From positions 38,469 through 102,468 of the forward strand of contig NZ_JAKSYL010000173.1 in the NCBI RefSeq assembly GCF_022829515.1: DNA of 64,000 nt. Direction: 5' to 3'. The notes beneath the pieces were generated by a model. It did no database searches and was not told where the DNA came from. It worked only from the letters and a program-made list of their open reading frames with translations. Shown here in pieces: positions 8,047 to 16,810 of the stretch (its first letter is position 1; each line of letters starts with the position of its first letter). Source of the stretch: Methylobacterium sp. J-048 (lineage in GTDB: Bacteria; Pseudomonadota; Alphaproteobacteria; Rhizobiales; Beijerinckiaceae). The position numbers were made by a program, and so were the translations under genes.

Positions 8047-9402
8047 ATGGTAGATAGCTCGATACTCGCGACATCATCTAGCCCAGTTGGCGCTCGTGGG
8101 GCATCGCATCCGTTCGGTTTTGGGCCGGAGACGACGCAGACCCTGCAGCGTGATGCGGTCACCGCCGCACCGGGAGCCACCGGGGCCGCGGGCTCGTTCG
8201 CCTTCGGGCGTGCACACGGAAGCGCGCCGGTCACCCGCATCACCTGCGTGCACCAGGGTTTCGAGCTCTACGGTTCGGATCGCTGCTTCATCGAGACGGT
8301 GCGGACCATCCGGGCCGCCCATCCGGCGGCGCGAATCGACGTGGTCCTGCCCCGGCGCGGCCCGATCGTCGCGGCGCTCGAGCCCTATGCCAGCGCCATC
8401 GTGATCGAGCCGCTGTGGATCCTGCGGCGCAAGAACCTCGCCCGGCTCGCCACACTGGGGATGATGGCGCTGCCCTTCGCTATGGCCCGGGCGCTTCGGC
8501 GCCTCCGCGACAGCGACCTGGTCTACGTCAACACCACCGTGGTGGCCGATTACCTGCTCGCCGCGCGTCTTCTGCCGGGCCGCAGCATCGTGCATGTCCA
8601 CGAGATCCCGGAAGGCGCCGTGCTGAAGGTGCTGCGCGGGCTGATCCGCTGGAGCGGCGCGAACGTGGTGTTCAACTCGCGCGCCACCGAGCGTGCCTAC
8701 GCGTTGCCCGCCGAGGCGACGGCGCGCGTGGTCTACAACGGCATCGCCGGGCCGGCCGAACCGAACGATCGGGCCTATGACGGGACACGGCCCCTGCGGG
8801 TGCTGATGCTCGGCCGAATCAGCCGGATCAAGGGTCAGGACGTGCTGGTCGAGGCGCTGGCCTCCCTGCCGGAGGCGGTTCGCAGACGGATCGAGCTCAA
8901 GATCGTCGGCAGCGCCTTCGAGGACGCGGCGCGCGAGGAAGCGCTGGACGCCCGGATCGCCGAGACCGGCCTGTCGAAGCAGGTCACGCTCCAGCCGTTC
9001 GTGGACGACCCGTCGTCGCTCTACCGCTGGGCCGACGTGGTGACGATGCCGTCGCAGCGTCCGGAATCGCTCGGCCGGGTTGCGATCGAGGCGATGTCCT
9101 ATGGCGTGCCGCCGCTGGTCACCGATATTGGCGGCCTCCCGGAGGTCGTGGCCGACGGCAAGACCGGCTGGATCGTGCCCCCCGGCGGCCCGGAGCCGAT
9201 CGCCGTATTGCTCGCCCGCATCGCCACGGATCCGGCCAGCTGGAGCGGCTTCGGCGCGGCGGCCCGGGCACGCTACGAGACCCTATTCTCGGAAGCCTCG
9301 GCCGCCGAGGGGATCGACAGCATGGTCCGGGCGACCCTGCGGGGCGTGCGCAACTCGGACACGGCAGTGACGGCGGAACGGACCGCGCGTCCGACGGCCT
9401 GA
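8047..9402 (+). CDS. Glycosyltransferase family 4 protein
   Basis: 451 residues from ATG 8047, the only good start in this frame. The first 55 or so residues are low-complexity, and the recognisable fold starts at RITCVHQGFELYGSDR. The C-terminal GT4 half shows LMLGRISRIKGQDVLVEAL, the EX7E-type region PESLGRVAIEAMSYG and the acceptor-side TDIGGLPEVV. It should transfer a sugar from a nucleotide donor during repeat-unit assembly in the cytoplasm. Donor and linkage cannot be told from sequence. Confidence 0.87.
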   Translation: MVDSSILATSSSPVGARGASHPFGFGPETTQTLQRDAVTAAPGATGAAGSFAFGRAHGSAPVTRITCVHQGFELYGSDRCFIETVRTIRAAHPAARIDVVLPRRGPIVAALEPYASAIVIEPLWILRRKNLARLATLGMMALPFAMARALRRLRDSDLVYVNTTVVADYLLAARLLPGRSIVHVHEIPEGAVLKVLRGLIRWSGANVVFNSRATERAYALPAEATARVVYNGIAGPAEPNDRAYDGTRPLRVLMLGRISRIKGQDVLVEALASLPEAVRRRIELKIVGSAFEDAAREEALDARIAETGLSKQVTLQPFVDDPSSLYRWADVVTMPSQRPESLGRVAIEAMSYGVPPLVTDIGGLPEVVADGKTGWIVPPGGPEPIAVLLARIATDPASWSGFGAAARARYETLFSEASAAEGIDSMVRATLRGVRNSDTAVTAERTARPTA

Positions 9403-9667
9403 GCGGCGAGCCTCCGGTCTTCTAAATGCGGCCCAGGAACCGGAATTCGCCTTTGAGCGATCTTCGGTGGACAATCACCGGTGCTGTCAAATTCGGTAAG
9501 TACCGTTCGCCGATAATGGTCTCTGCGCAGATCGTTGGCGGTTCGGCGGGTCTCGAAGCGGCGGCTCGACACGGCGCGCCCCGCCCGCCGCGCGCGTTGG
9601 GCGTCTGAGGGTAGCCGGCGGTCTTCCGTCGGCGTGCAAGCCGGACCGGCGGAGGGAACGCCTCGTC

Positions 9668-10657
9668 ATGGATGTCGTCGGGTTCATCACGCAGATCATC
9701 GACCGGGTCTCGGCCCAGAACCTGGTCGCTGCGGGGCTGCTGTTCGCCACCGCGTTCGGCTGCGCCCTGATCGCCTACCTGCGCACCGCCGAGCGCTACT
9801 CATTCGCCGAGTTCTTCGAATTCGCGCTGCCGCACGAGGTGATGACCCACCCGTCCGCCCGGGCCGACCTGCTGTTCTACGTCACCCGCAAGGCGATCAT
9901 GCCGTTCCTGCTGATCCCGGCCGGCGTGACCTTCGTGGTGGCTGTCGGCTACGCAACCAACCGGCTGCTGGGCAGCATCTTCGGGATCGACCAACCGGTG
10001 TTCGGCGAACCCGGGCCGGTGACCGTGGTGCTGTTCACCCTCACCATGCTGCTCGCCTACGACCTGTCCTACTACCTCTACCACACGGCCCAGCACCGCT
10101 ACCCGTTCCTGTGGGAGCTGCATAAGGTCCATCACTCCGCCGAGGTGATGGTCGGCATCACCAAGGATCGGGTCCACCCGCTCGACGAGCTGATGAACCG
10201 CGCCTGGGACGGGGTGATCCCCGGGATCTGCTTCGGGATCTGGAGCCTGCTGGCCCTGAACCCGGTCGAGCTGACGGTGTTCGGGATCAACGTCTACATC
10301 ATGCGCAACATCCTGATGATGGATTTCGTGCGCCACACCCATTTCAAGATCTCGTTCGGGAGGCTCAATGCGGTGATCCTCTGCCCGCACTGGCACCAGC
10401 TCCACCATTCGACGGCGCCCCAGCATTACGACAAGAACTTCGGCCTGCTGTTCTCGTTCTGGGACCGCCTGTTCGGAACCCTGCACGTGCCCGATCCGAA
10501 CGAGGACTTCACCTTCGGCCTGGTCGATCGGGATGTCGCCGATTATCAATCCCTATCGGGGCTCTACGTGCTGCCTCTCAAGAAGATGGGCCGGCGGATC
10601 GCCCGGCAGGTCCGCCGCCTGCGCGGCCTCCCCGCCCAGCCCCGCTCCGGCGCCTGA
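9668..10657 (+). CDS. Sterol desaturase / fatty acid hydroxylase family membrane di-iron protein
   Basis: 329 residues with several membrane spans and the three histidine clusters of the superfamily: HTAQH (HX3H), HKVHH (HX2HH) and HWHQLHH. These bind the di-iron centre that inserts oxygen into lipid substrates. Its place between polysaccharide genes, with a GNAT-type gene two bases downstream, suggests it modifies a lipid carrier, a hopanoid or an acyl group linked to the surface glycan. The substrate is unknown. Confidence 0.85.
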   Translation: MDVVGFITQIIDRVSAQNLVAAGLLFATAFGCALIAYLRTAERYSFAEFFEFALPHEVMTHPSARADLLFYVTRKAIMPFLLIPAGVTFVVAVGYATNRLLGSIFGIDQPVFGEPGPVTVVLFTLTMLLAYDLSYYLYHTAQHRYPFLWELHKVHHSAEVMVGITKDRVHPLDELMNRAWDGVIPGICFGIWSLLALNPVELTVFGINVYIMRNILMMDFVRHTHFKISFGRLNAVILCPHWHQLHHSTAPQHYDKNFGLLFSFWDRLFGTLHVPDPNEDFTFGLVDRDVADYQSLSGLYVLPLKKMGRRIARQVRRLRGLPAQPRSGA

Positions 10658-10659
10658 CC

Positions 10660-11775
10660 ATGTCCCCTGAACGCTTCGAGATCGTCCGCAGCGCCGAGCG
10701 GCTCGCCGCCATCAGACCGGCCTGGACGGATTTGTGGGCCCGCAGCGGCGCCCTGGTGTTCCAGAGTCACGCCTGGATCTCGGCCTGGTGGGCCAGCGCC
10801 CCGGACCGGGATCGCCGAGCGCTGGCGATCGTGCTGGCCTGGCGCGGCGACACCCTGGTCGGCATCCTGCCGCTGGCCACGGTGCGGCGAAAAGGGTTCC
10901 GCGTGCTCGAATGGGCCGCCAAGGACTGCTCCGATTTCGGCGACGCCGTGCTGGCGGACCGCACGAATGCCGGGCTCGTCCGGCGGATGTGGCAGCAGGC
11001 CAGCCGGGCCGGCGGCTTCGACCTCGCCTACCTGAACCGGCTCCTGCCCGACGCCGCCGCGCGGGCGCTGCTCACACCGATCGCCGGGAGCACGCGCCTA
11101 CGCCTCAATCACCGGGACGAGGCGAACTGGCGGGTGCGCGGACCCTGGCCGACCGGGCAGGCCTGGTTCGATGCGCAATCGAAGAAGACCCGCCAGAACT
11201 ATCGCCGAGGCCAGAAATCCATGGGCGAGCACGGCCCGCTGACGTTCCGGCTGCTCGGCCCCGAGGAACCGCTCGGACCAGTGCTCGACACGCTCACCCA
11301 ATTCAAGCGGGCGTGGCTCGCGACCCACAACCTGCCCTCCACGGCCTTCTACGATGAGGGCTCGCAAGCGCTGCCCGCCATGGTCAAAGTGCTGGCCGAG
11401 ACCGGGCTGCTGCACGCCTTCGTGCTCGAATGCGGCGGCGCGCTCGTCGCCGTCTCGATCAACTTCGTCCAGGCCGGCACGATGATGGCCTTCGTCACCA
11501 CCTACGACCCGGCCTTCGAGCGCGGCTCGCCCGGGATGGTCCTGATGATGGACTACATCATGTGGTCGATCGACCGCGGGCTGCACACGGTGGATTTCCT
11601 GTGCGGCGACGAGGGCTTCAAGGGCCGCTTCGGGACCGAGAGCCTGACCCTGGCCTCGATGATGGGCGGACGCACGCCGCAAGGCACGGCAGCGCATCTG
11701 GTCGACCGCACGCGGCACGCGCTGGAGCAGCGCTTCGGAAAGTCGGAGACGGCGGAGGCTGAGGCTGCAGCGTGA
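10660..11775 (+). CDS. GNAT-superfamily acyltransferase (CelD/BioF2-like)
   Basis: 371 residues, starting two bases after the hydroxylase stop, so clearly co-transcribed. Features of the acetyltransf_6/CelD group include the N-terminal FQSHAWISAWW region and a C-terminal GNAT fold with VSINFVQAGTMMAFVTTYDP and GMVLMMDYIMWSIDRG. Members often sit in cellulose or exopolysaccharide loci and are proposed to acylate the polymer or its precursors. Donor and acceptor are not known here. Confidence 0.78.
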   Translation: MSPERFEIVRSAERLAAIRPAWTDLWARSGALVFQSHAWISAWWASAPDRDRRALAIVLAWRGDTLVGILPLATVRRKGFRVLEWAAKDCSDFGDAVLADRTNAGLVRRMWQQASRAGGFDLAYLNRLLPDAAARALLTPIAGSTRLRLNHRDEANWRVRGPWPTGQAWFDAQSKKTRQNYRRGQKSMGEHGPLTFRLLGPEEPLGPVLDTLTQFKRAWLATHNLPSTAFYDEGSQALPAMVKVLAETGLLHAFVLECGGALVAVSINFVQAGTMMAFVTTYDPAFERGSPGMVLMMDYIMWSIDRGLHTVDFLCGDEGFKGRFGTESLTLASMMGGRTPQGTAAHLVDRTRHALEQRFGKSETAEAEAAA

Positions 11776-11855
11776 ACGGGTGAAGCGTCTCAGGTGAAGC
11801 GGATGCTGAGCCGTCTCTGGAAGGGGCCTCCCAACAGGGGTACCGGGCGGTCGCG

Positions 11856-13196
11856 CTAGGGCGATTCCGGAGCCGCAGCTTCTTCAGCCCGCGGCCCCCC
11901 CGCCAAGCGGCGAAACGCGCCCACCGACCACACAAGCGTCGCGATTTCGGAGGCCAGAAGCCCGAGGAGCGCAGTCGCCGGCGGCAGCAGGAGCAGCAGC
12001 GGCACCATGAGGGCGAAGCCCAGAGCGGCGCTCGCAACCGCCCCGGCGGTGATCGTCCGGAAAGCCGCGGAGGCTTCGAGATAGGCGCGCGGAATCGCGT
12101 AGAGCAGCGACGTCGTCACGACGGCCCAGACGCCGAGGCCGATCCAGCCCATGGCCTCGCCCGCGAAGCGCCCCTTGAACAGCACCTGCTCGATCAGCGG
12201 CAGGGTGGCGGCCATCACCAGGCCGTAGACGAGGCAGGCGCAGGCGATCAGCAGGACGTGGCGCATCACCAGCCGCCGGGCGGCCTGGACCTGCCCGGCG
12301 GCCAGCAGGCCGCTGATCTCGGGCAGGACCATGTTCATCAGGGCGCTCGTGGGGATGCGCAGCGGCGCGTACAGCACCAGCGTCGCGGCGATCGGCGCAT
12401 AGGCGGCCGGCCCGGCCAGCAGGGCGAATAGGAGCGTCAGGCCCTGGCCCTGGACGGTGAGGCTGGTGACGCCGGCAAGCGACCAGGCGAGGGTCCGCCA
12501 GATCGCCCGATAGCGCGCCCGGGCCCGGGCGTGGAGCGAGACGCGCAGGCGCCGGCGCAACGCTGTGTAGGCCACCGCGATGGCGATGGCGTGCGCCAGG
12601 GCAATGGCGAGGAATGCCCGGTCGAGCAGGGCCGTGCCCTCGCCGCTCAGCCCCCACCAGACGAACAGGCCGCCGCAGATCGCGTAGACGAGGTCGCTCA
12701 GGCCCGCGATCCGCGGCCGCCCCTGGGCCAGCAGCACGATCCGCAGGTAGCTGCGGAAGCCGTAGAGACCCACGAACGCCCCGGCCGCCAGGGCGCCGAG
12801 GCCGATTACCGGGACCAGGGCCACGCCGGTGGCGAGCGCCATCAGCACGGAGACCAGGGCCGCGCCGGAGCCGAACATCACGTCGTAGCCGAGCGCCGCC
12901 GGCCGGCCGAGGCTCCGGGCGAGGTGGAGCGTCGCCGGCACCGCAACCAGGGCGCGGATATAGGTGATGCCGACCGCCCCGACCGTGAACACGATCGCGA
13001 ACAGGCCGTAATCGTGCGCGCCGAGTTCGCGCACCAACAGGATGTTCAGCGCGAAGTGGAACAGGCTCTGGATCAACTCGCCGGAGAGGATCACGGCGAA
13101 GCGTCCGGACAAGCCGGCGCGCAATGTCGTGGCGAGGCGCAGGCTGCGGGCCGGCATGGGGATGGTCTCACCGGGTCGCGGCATGAATCTCGGCAT
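11856..13196 (-). CDS. Wzx-type oligosaccharide flippase / polysaccharide export membrane protein
   Basis: 446 residues with 12 or more hydrophobic segments and the typical start of flippases (LIQSLFHFALNILLVRELGA, then DYGLFAIVFTVG). The family moves undecaprenyl-linked repeat units across the inner membrane. ATG 13196 is used; an internal ATG at 13157 would drop 13 polar residues and is equally possible. It ends the polysaccharide locus and faces the GNAT gene convergently. Confidence 0.82.
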   Translation of the reverse strand: MPRFMPRPGETIPMPARSLRLATTLRAGLSGRFAVILSGELIQSLFHFALNILLVRELGAHDYGLFAIVFTVGAVGITYIRALVAVPATLHLARSLGRPAALGYDVMFGSGAALVSVLMALATGVALVPVIGLGALAAGAFVGLYGFRSYLRIVLLAQGRPRIAGLSDLVYAICGGLFVWWGLSGEGTALLDRAFLAIALAHAIAIAVAYTALRRRLRVSLHARARARYRAIWRTLAWSLAGVTSLTVQGQGLTLLFALLAGPAAYAPIAATLVLYAPLRIPTSALMNMVLPEISGLLAAGQVQAARRLVMRHVLLIACACLVYGLVMAATLPLIEQVLFKGRFAGEAMGWIGLGVWAVVTTSLLYAIPRAYLEASAAFRTITAGAVASAALGFALMVPLLLLLPPATALLGLLASEIATLVWSVGAFRRLAGGPRAEEAAAPESP

Positions 13197-13306
13197 GATG
13201 GTGAGGGCGGTATCCCTCCGGGGATTACGGCCGCGCTTCGACCCGATGATCTAGGCGCGGCCCCCGGCGCGGCATCCGCATTCGCCCGACGGACGCACGG
13301 AAACTA

Positions 13307-14464
13307 TCACCCGATCGCTTCCGTTCGGTTTCCGGCGCCGCGGCCGACGAGCAGGCGTTCGAGCGCAGCGAGACAGCGTGCGACATCGTCCTCGTCAGCC
13401 CAGACATGCGGGCTCAGGCGAAGCGCCCCAGACCGGTCGCTCGCGAAAACGTTGGCCTCCCGCAGGCGATCCACGAAGTTTTCGGATAAGCCGCCAAGCG
13501 CACGCGCGCCGACGATGTGGCCTGCTCGCAGATGCCGCGGCGCGACGGCGAGGCCCAGCGCCGCGACGCCTTCGGCCAGATGGTCGGTGAGCCCACGCAG
13601 CCGCGCCGCGACGGACGGGACGCCCCACCCTTCGATCAGTTCGAGGCCGGTCGCCGCCATGGACAGGGAAACGGGATCGTTCACTTCGCCGCGGTCGTAA
13701 CGCCGGGCGCCGGCCACGGGTGCGCGGTTCCCGGTATGCTCCTCGATCGGCATCCCGTCCTGCCGATGGCGCGCGGCATACAGGAACGCGACGCCGTAGG
13801 GGCCGAGCGCCCATTTGTAGGTCGGGAAGGCGAGGAAATCGGGCCGCCAGCGCGCGACCTCCACGGGCATCGCCCCTACGGCCTGCGTCGCGTCGATCAC
13901 CAGGGCAGCGCCGGCGTCGTGCACCGCCGGGGCGAGCCGGTCGAGGTCGATCAGGCCGCCATCGGTCCAGTGCAGCGGCGTCAGGGTAGCGACCGCGAGG
14001 GGCTTTGCCCCCGGACGCCGAATCGCCTCCAGCAGAGCGGCCGTCCAGTCTCCGTCCGCCGGCCGGGCGACCGCCTCGATGGTGAGATCATAGGTGGCCG
14101 CCAACCGGTCGAAGGCATAGCGCAGGGACGGGAACTCGTCCTCCACCCGCAACAGGCGCCCGCCCCGTGCGGGGACGAGGTTGCGCGCGGCCGTCGCCAT
14201 GGCGTGGCTCACGGAGCCCACGATCGCGATATCGTCGGTGGCCGCCCCGATCAGTCGCGCCGCCGCCCCGCGGGTCCGTTCGGCGAGGGCCGGAATCTCC
14301 AGCCGGGAAAACGTCCAGGGCTGGCTCTTCACAAGGATGCCGGCCTCGCCGGCCGCCCGAACGGTGCGCGGCAACGGCGACCACGCCGCAGCATCCAGGT
14401 AGCTGACATCCGCCGGCACCTCGAACAGGTGACGTTGGCAGGGAATCGCATCGACAGTCGGCAT
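13307..14464 (-). CDS. Class V (PLP-dependent) aminotransferase-fold enzyme
   Basis: 385 residues. A class V aminotransferase/cysteine desulfurase-like fold is shown by GSVSHAMATAARNL (phosphate-binding region), the PLP Asp region ALVIDATQAVGAMP and the Schiff-base Lys in PTYKWALGPYGVAF. It lacks a desulfurase-type Cys loop that I can identify, so an aminotransferase or lyase acting on a small amino compound is more likely. It is divergent from moeA, with no operon partner. Confidence 0.82.
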   Translation of the reverse strand: MPTVDAIPCQRHLFEVPADVSYLDAAAWSPLPRTVRAAGEAGILVKSQPWTFSRLEIPALAERTRGAAARLIGAATDDIAIVGSVSHAMATAARNLVPARGGRLLRVEDEFPSLRYAFDRLAATYDLTIEAVARPADGDWTAALLEAIRRPGAKPLAVATLTPLHWTDGGLIDLDRLAPAVHDAGAALVIDATQAVGAMPVEVARWRPDFLAFPTYKWALGPYGVAFLYAARHRQDGMPIEEHTGNRAPVAGARRYDRGEVNDPVSLSMAATGLELIEGWGVPSVAARLRGLTDHLAEGVAALGLAVAPRHLRAGHIVGARALGGLSENFVDRLREANVFASDRSGALRLSPHVWADEDDVARCLAALERLLVGRGAGNRTEAIG

Positions 14465-14610
14465 GATGGCGGCGAGCGTAGAGGATCGTCCGCACCGCCG
14501 CCATGGTCCGGGCTTGATCGGTCAGCCCCGATGCCGCAAGCCGGCAGGCGACAGCCCCGCGAGGCAACCGTGCCGATCCGCTCCCTGCCCAAGACCGCCA
14601 CCGCGTCCCG

Positions 14611-15849
14611 ATGGGACGCCTGAGCCGCGATTGCTTCGACGCCGGACCCGAGCCGATGCGGGTCGCCGAGGCGGTGGCGCTGCTGCGCGCTCGGCTGCCG
14701 GTCCTGTCGGGAATCGAATCGGTCTCCGTCGATCGGACCGACGGACGTGTCCTGGCGGAGGACCTGATCGCCCCGATCGATCTTCCCCCGTTCGATAATT
14801 CGGCGGTCGATGGCTACGCCGTGCGGGCCGACGACCTCGCACCCGCGGGCGAGACGCGTTTGCCGCTCGGCGGCCGCGTCCCGGCCGGCTACGCCCCGGC
14901 CGATCCCGGGCCGGGCTTCGCGGTGCGGATCTTCACCGGCGCGCCGATGCCGCCTGGGACCGACACGGTGGCGATGCAGGAGGATGTCCGGATCGACGGT
15001 GATGCCGTCATCCTGCCGGCCGACCTCGCCCCGGGAGCCAATCGGCGCCGGGCCGGGGAGGATGTCGCGCGCGGCAGCCGCGCGATCCCGGCCGGCACCC
15101 GGCTGGGTCCGCGCCATCTGGCGCTCGCCGCGGCGCTCGGCCCGGCGGGGTTGCGGGTGCGGGTGCCGCTCAGGGTCGCCTTGTTCTCCACCGGCGACGA
15201 GCTGACTCCGCCGGGCCACAAGCTGCCGCCCGCCGGCATCCACGACGCCAACCGGCCGATGCTGGCGGCTCTGCTGCGCAGACTTGGCGCCGAACCCGTC
15301 GACCTCGGCATCCTCCGCGACGCGCCAGGCCCACTGCGCCAACGCCTCGAAGCGGCTGCCGCCGCGCACGACCTCATCCTCACCTCCGGGGGCGTCTCGG
15401 TGGGCGAGGAGGATCACGTCCGCACCGCCGTGGAAGCCTCGGGCGCGCTGACCTTCTGGCGGCTGGCGATCAAGCCGGGCCGGCCGGTGGCCTTGGGCCA
15501 GGTGGCCGGTACGCCCTTCGCCGGCCTGCCGGGCAACCCGGCTGCCGCCTACGTGACCGCCCTGGCCGTGCTCCGGCCGCTGGTCCTGCACCTGTCGGGG
15601 GCGTACGACACGGCGCCGACGCTGACCGTCCGCAGCGGCTTCGCCCGGGAGAAGCGCCCGGGCCGGCGGGAATACCTCCGCGTCTGCCTGCAGACCGGCG
15701 CCGACGGCGTGCTCGAGGCGGTGCCGGCCCCCGGCGGCGCGCTGTCGGGTCTGTCGGCCAGCGACGGGCTGGTGGAGTTGGCGGAGGATCTCACCGCGAT
15801 CCGGGTCGGCGATGCCCTGCCCTACCGGTCGCATGGGGATCTGGGGTGA
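14611..15849 (+). CDS. moeA: Molybdopterin molybdotransferase MoeA
   Basis: 412 residues. Domain signatures in order: LPPFDNSAVDGYAV, FTGAPMPPGTDTV, LFSTGDEL, TSGGVSVGEEDHV (the MoCF/MogA-like fold) and FAGLPGNPAAAYV, followed by the C-terminal barrel. It inserts molybdate into adenylylated molybdopterin, the last step of Mo-cofactor synthesis. The product would serve enzymes such as the FdhF/YdeP-type oxidoreductase later in this window. ATG 14656 (MRVAEAVALL) is an alternative start closer to usual MoeA N-termini. Confidence 0.93.
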   Translation: MGRLSRDCFDAGPEPMRVAEAVALLRARLPVLSGIESVSVDRTDGRVLAEDLIAPIDLPPFDNSAVDGYAVRADDLAPAGETRLPLGGRVPAGYAPADPGPGFAVRIFTGAPMPPGTDTVAMQEDVRIDGDAVILPADLAPGANRRRAGEDVARGSRAIPAGTRLGPRHLALAAALGPAGLRVRVPLRVALFSTGDELTPPGHKLPPAGIHDANRPMLAALLRRLGAEPVDLGILRDAPGPLRQRLEAAAAAHDLILTSGGVSVGEEDHVRTAVEASGALTFWRLAIKPGRPVALGQVAGTPFAGLPGNPAAAYVTALAVLRPLVLHLSGAYDTAPTLTVRSGFAREKRPGRREYLRVCLQTGADGVLEAVPAPGGALSGLSASDGLVELAEDLTAIRVGDALPYRSHGDLG

Positions 15850-15916
15850 ACTGTTGTTCCAGCCCATGAGCCTGTAGAGCGTCAGCCCCGTCCACACCCG
15901 ATCTGTTCGAGACACC

Positions 15917-16792
15917 GTGCCCCTGCTCGCCGACCGCGCCCCCGCCAAAGTCAACCTGACGCTCCACGTGCTCGGGCGCCGGGCCGGAGACGGCTACCAT
16001 GAGCTGGAAAGCTTGGTGGCCTTCGCGGGCACGGCAGACCGGCTGACCCTCGACCCCGACGCGCCGTTCGGCCTCACCGTTAGCGGCCCGACCGCGGGTC
16101 CCGCCGGACCGACACAGGACAACCTCGTCCTGCGCGCCGCCCGCGGGCTGGCGGCGCGGGTGCCGTCGCTGCGGATGGGGGCGTTCCATCTGGTCAAGCG
16201 CCTGCCGGTCGCCGCCGGGATCGGCGGAGGCTCCTCCGATGCCGCCGCCGGCCTGCGGCTGCTGGCGCGGCTCAACGAGCTGCCGCTCGATCATCCGGCC
16301 ATGGTCGCCGCCGCCCGCGAGACCGGGGCCGACGTGCCGGTCTGCCTCGACCCGCGCGCCCGGATGATGCGCGGCGCCGGGGAGGAGATCGGCCCGGTGC
16401 TCGGCCTGACGCCGCTGCCGGCGGTGCTGATCAATCCCGGCGTGCCGGTGCCGACCGCCCCGGTTTTCAAAGCTTTGGGCCTCGCGGTCGGGCAGAAACG
16501 CGACGGCGCCCCGCATCCCACCATCGCCGGGGGGCTCGACGCCGACGCCCTCGTGACGACAATCACCCCGGCCCGGAACGATCTGGAGGCGCCGGCGCTG
16601 ACGGTCGCCCCGGTGATCGGCGAGGCCCTGGCGGCTCTGCGCGACCAGGCCGGCTGCCGCCTGGCGCGGATGTCGGGCTCGGGGGCGACGGTGTTCGCCC
16701 TGTTCACCGACCGGCGCGCTGCCGTTCGCGCCGCCGCAGCCCTGCGGGCCGCCCATCGGGGCTGGTGGGTGGCGCCGACCTTCCTGCGCTGA
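15917..16792 (+). CDS. ispE: 4-diphosphocytidyl-2-C-methyl-D-erythritol kinase
   Basis: 291 residues from GTG 15917. The GHMP-kinase pattern is clear: [25 protein letters not shown] N-terminus ([13 protein letters not shown]), the ATP loop [16 protein letters not shown] and the C-terminal [12 protein letters not shown]. It phosphorylates CDP-methylerythritol in the MEP isoprenoid pathway. That pathway feeds the polyprenyl synthase ispB about 3.3 kb further on. It lies 67 bases downstream of moeA, perhaps co-transcribed, and converges on the ClC gene. Confidence 0.94.
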   Translation: MPLLADRAPAKVNLTLHVLGRRAGDGYHELESLVAFAGTADRLTLDPDAPFGLTVSGPTAGPAGPTQDNLVLRAARGLAARVPSLRMGAFHLVKRLPVAAGIGGGSSDAAAGLRLLARLNELPLDHPAMVAAARETGADVPVCLDPRARMMRGAGEEIGPVLGLTPLPAVLINPGVPVPTAPVFKALGLAVGQKRDGAPHPTIAGGLDADALVTTITPARNDLEAPALTVAPVIGEALAALRDQAGCRLARMSGSGATVFALFTDRRAAVRAAAALRAAHRGWWVAPTFLR

Positions 16793-16810
16793 CCGACGCC
16801 GCGCCTCCTC

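Noticed and set aside
9426..9608. A 60-codon frame between the glycosyltransferase and hydroxylase genes
   Set aside because: No ribosome site, no recognisable composition, and it ends in random Arg/Pro-rich sequence.
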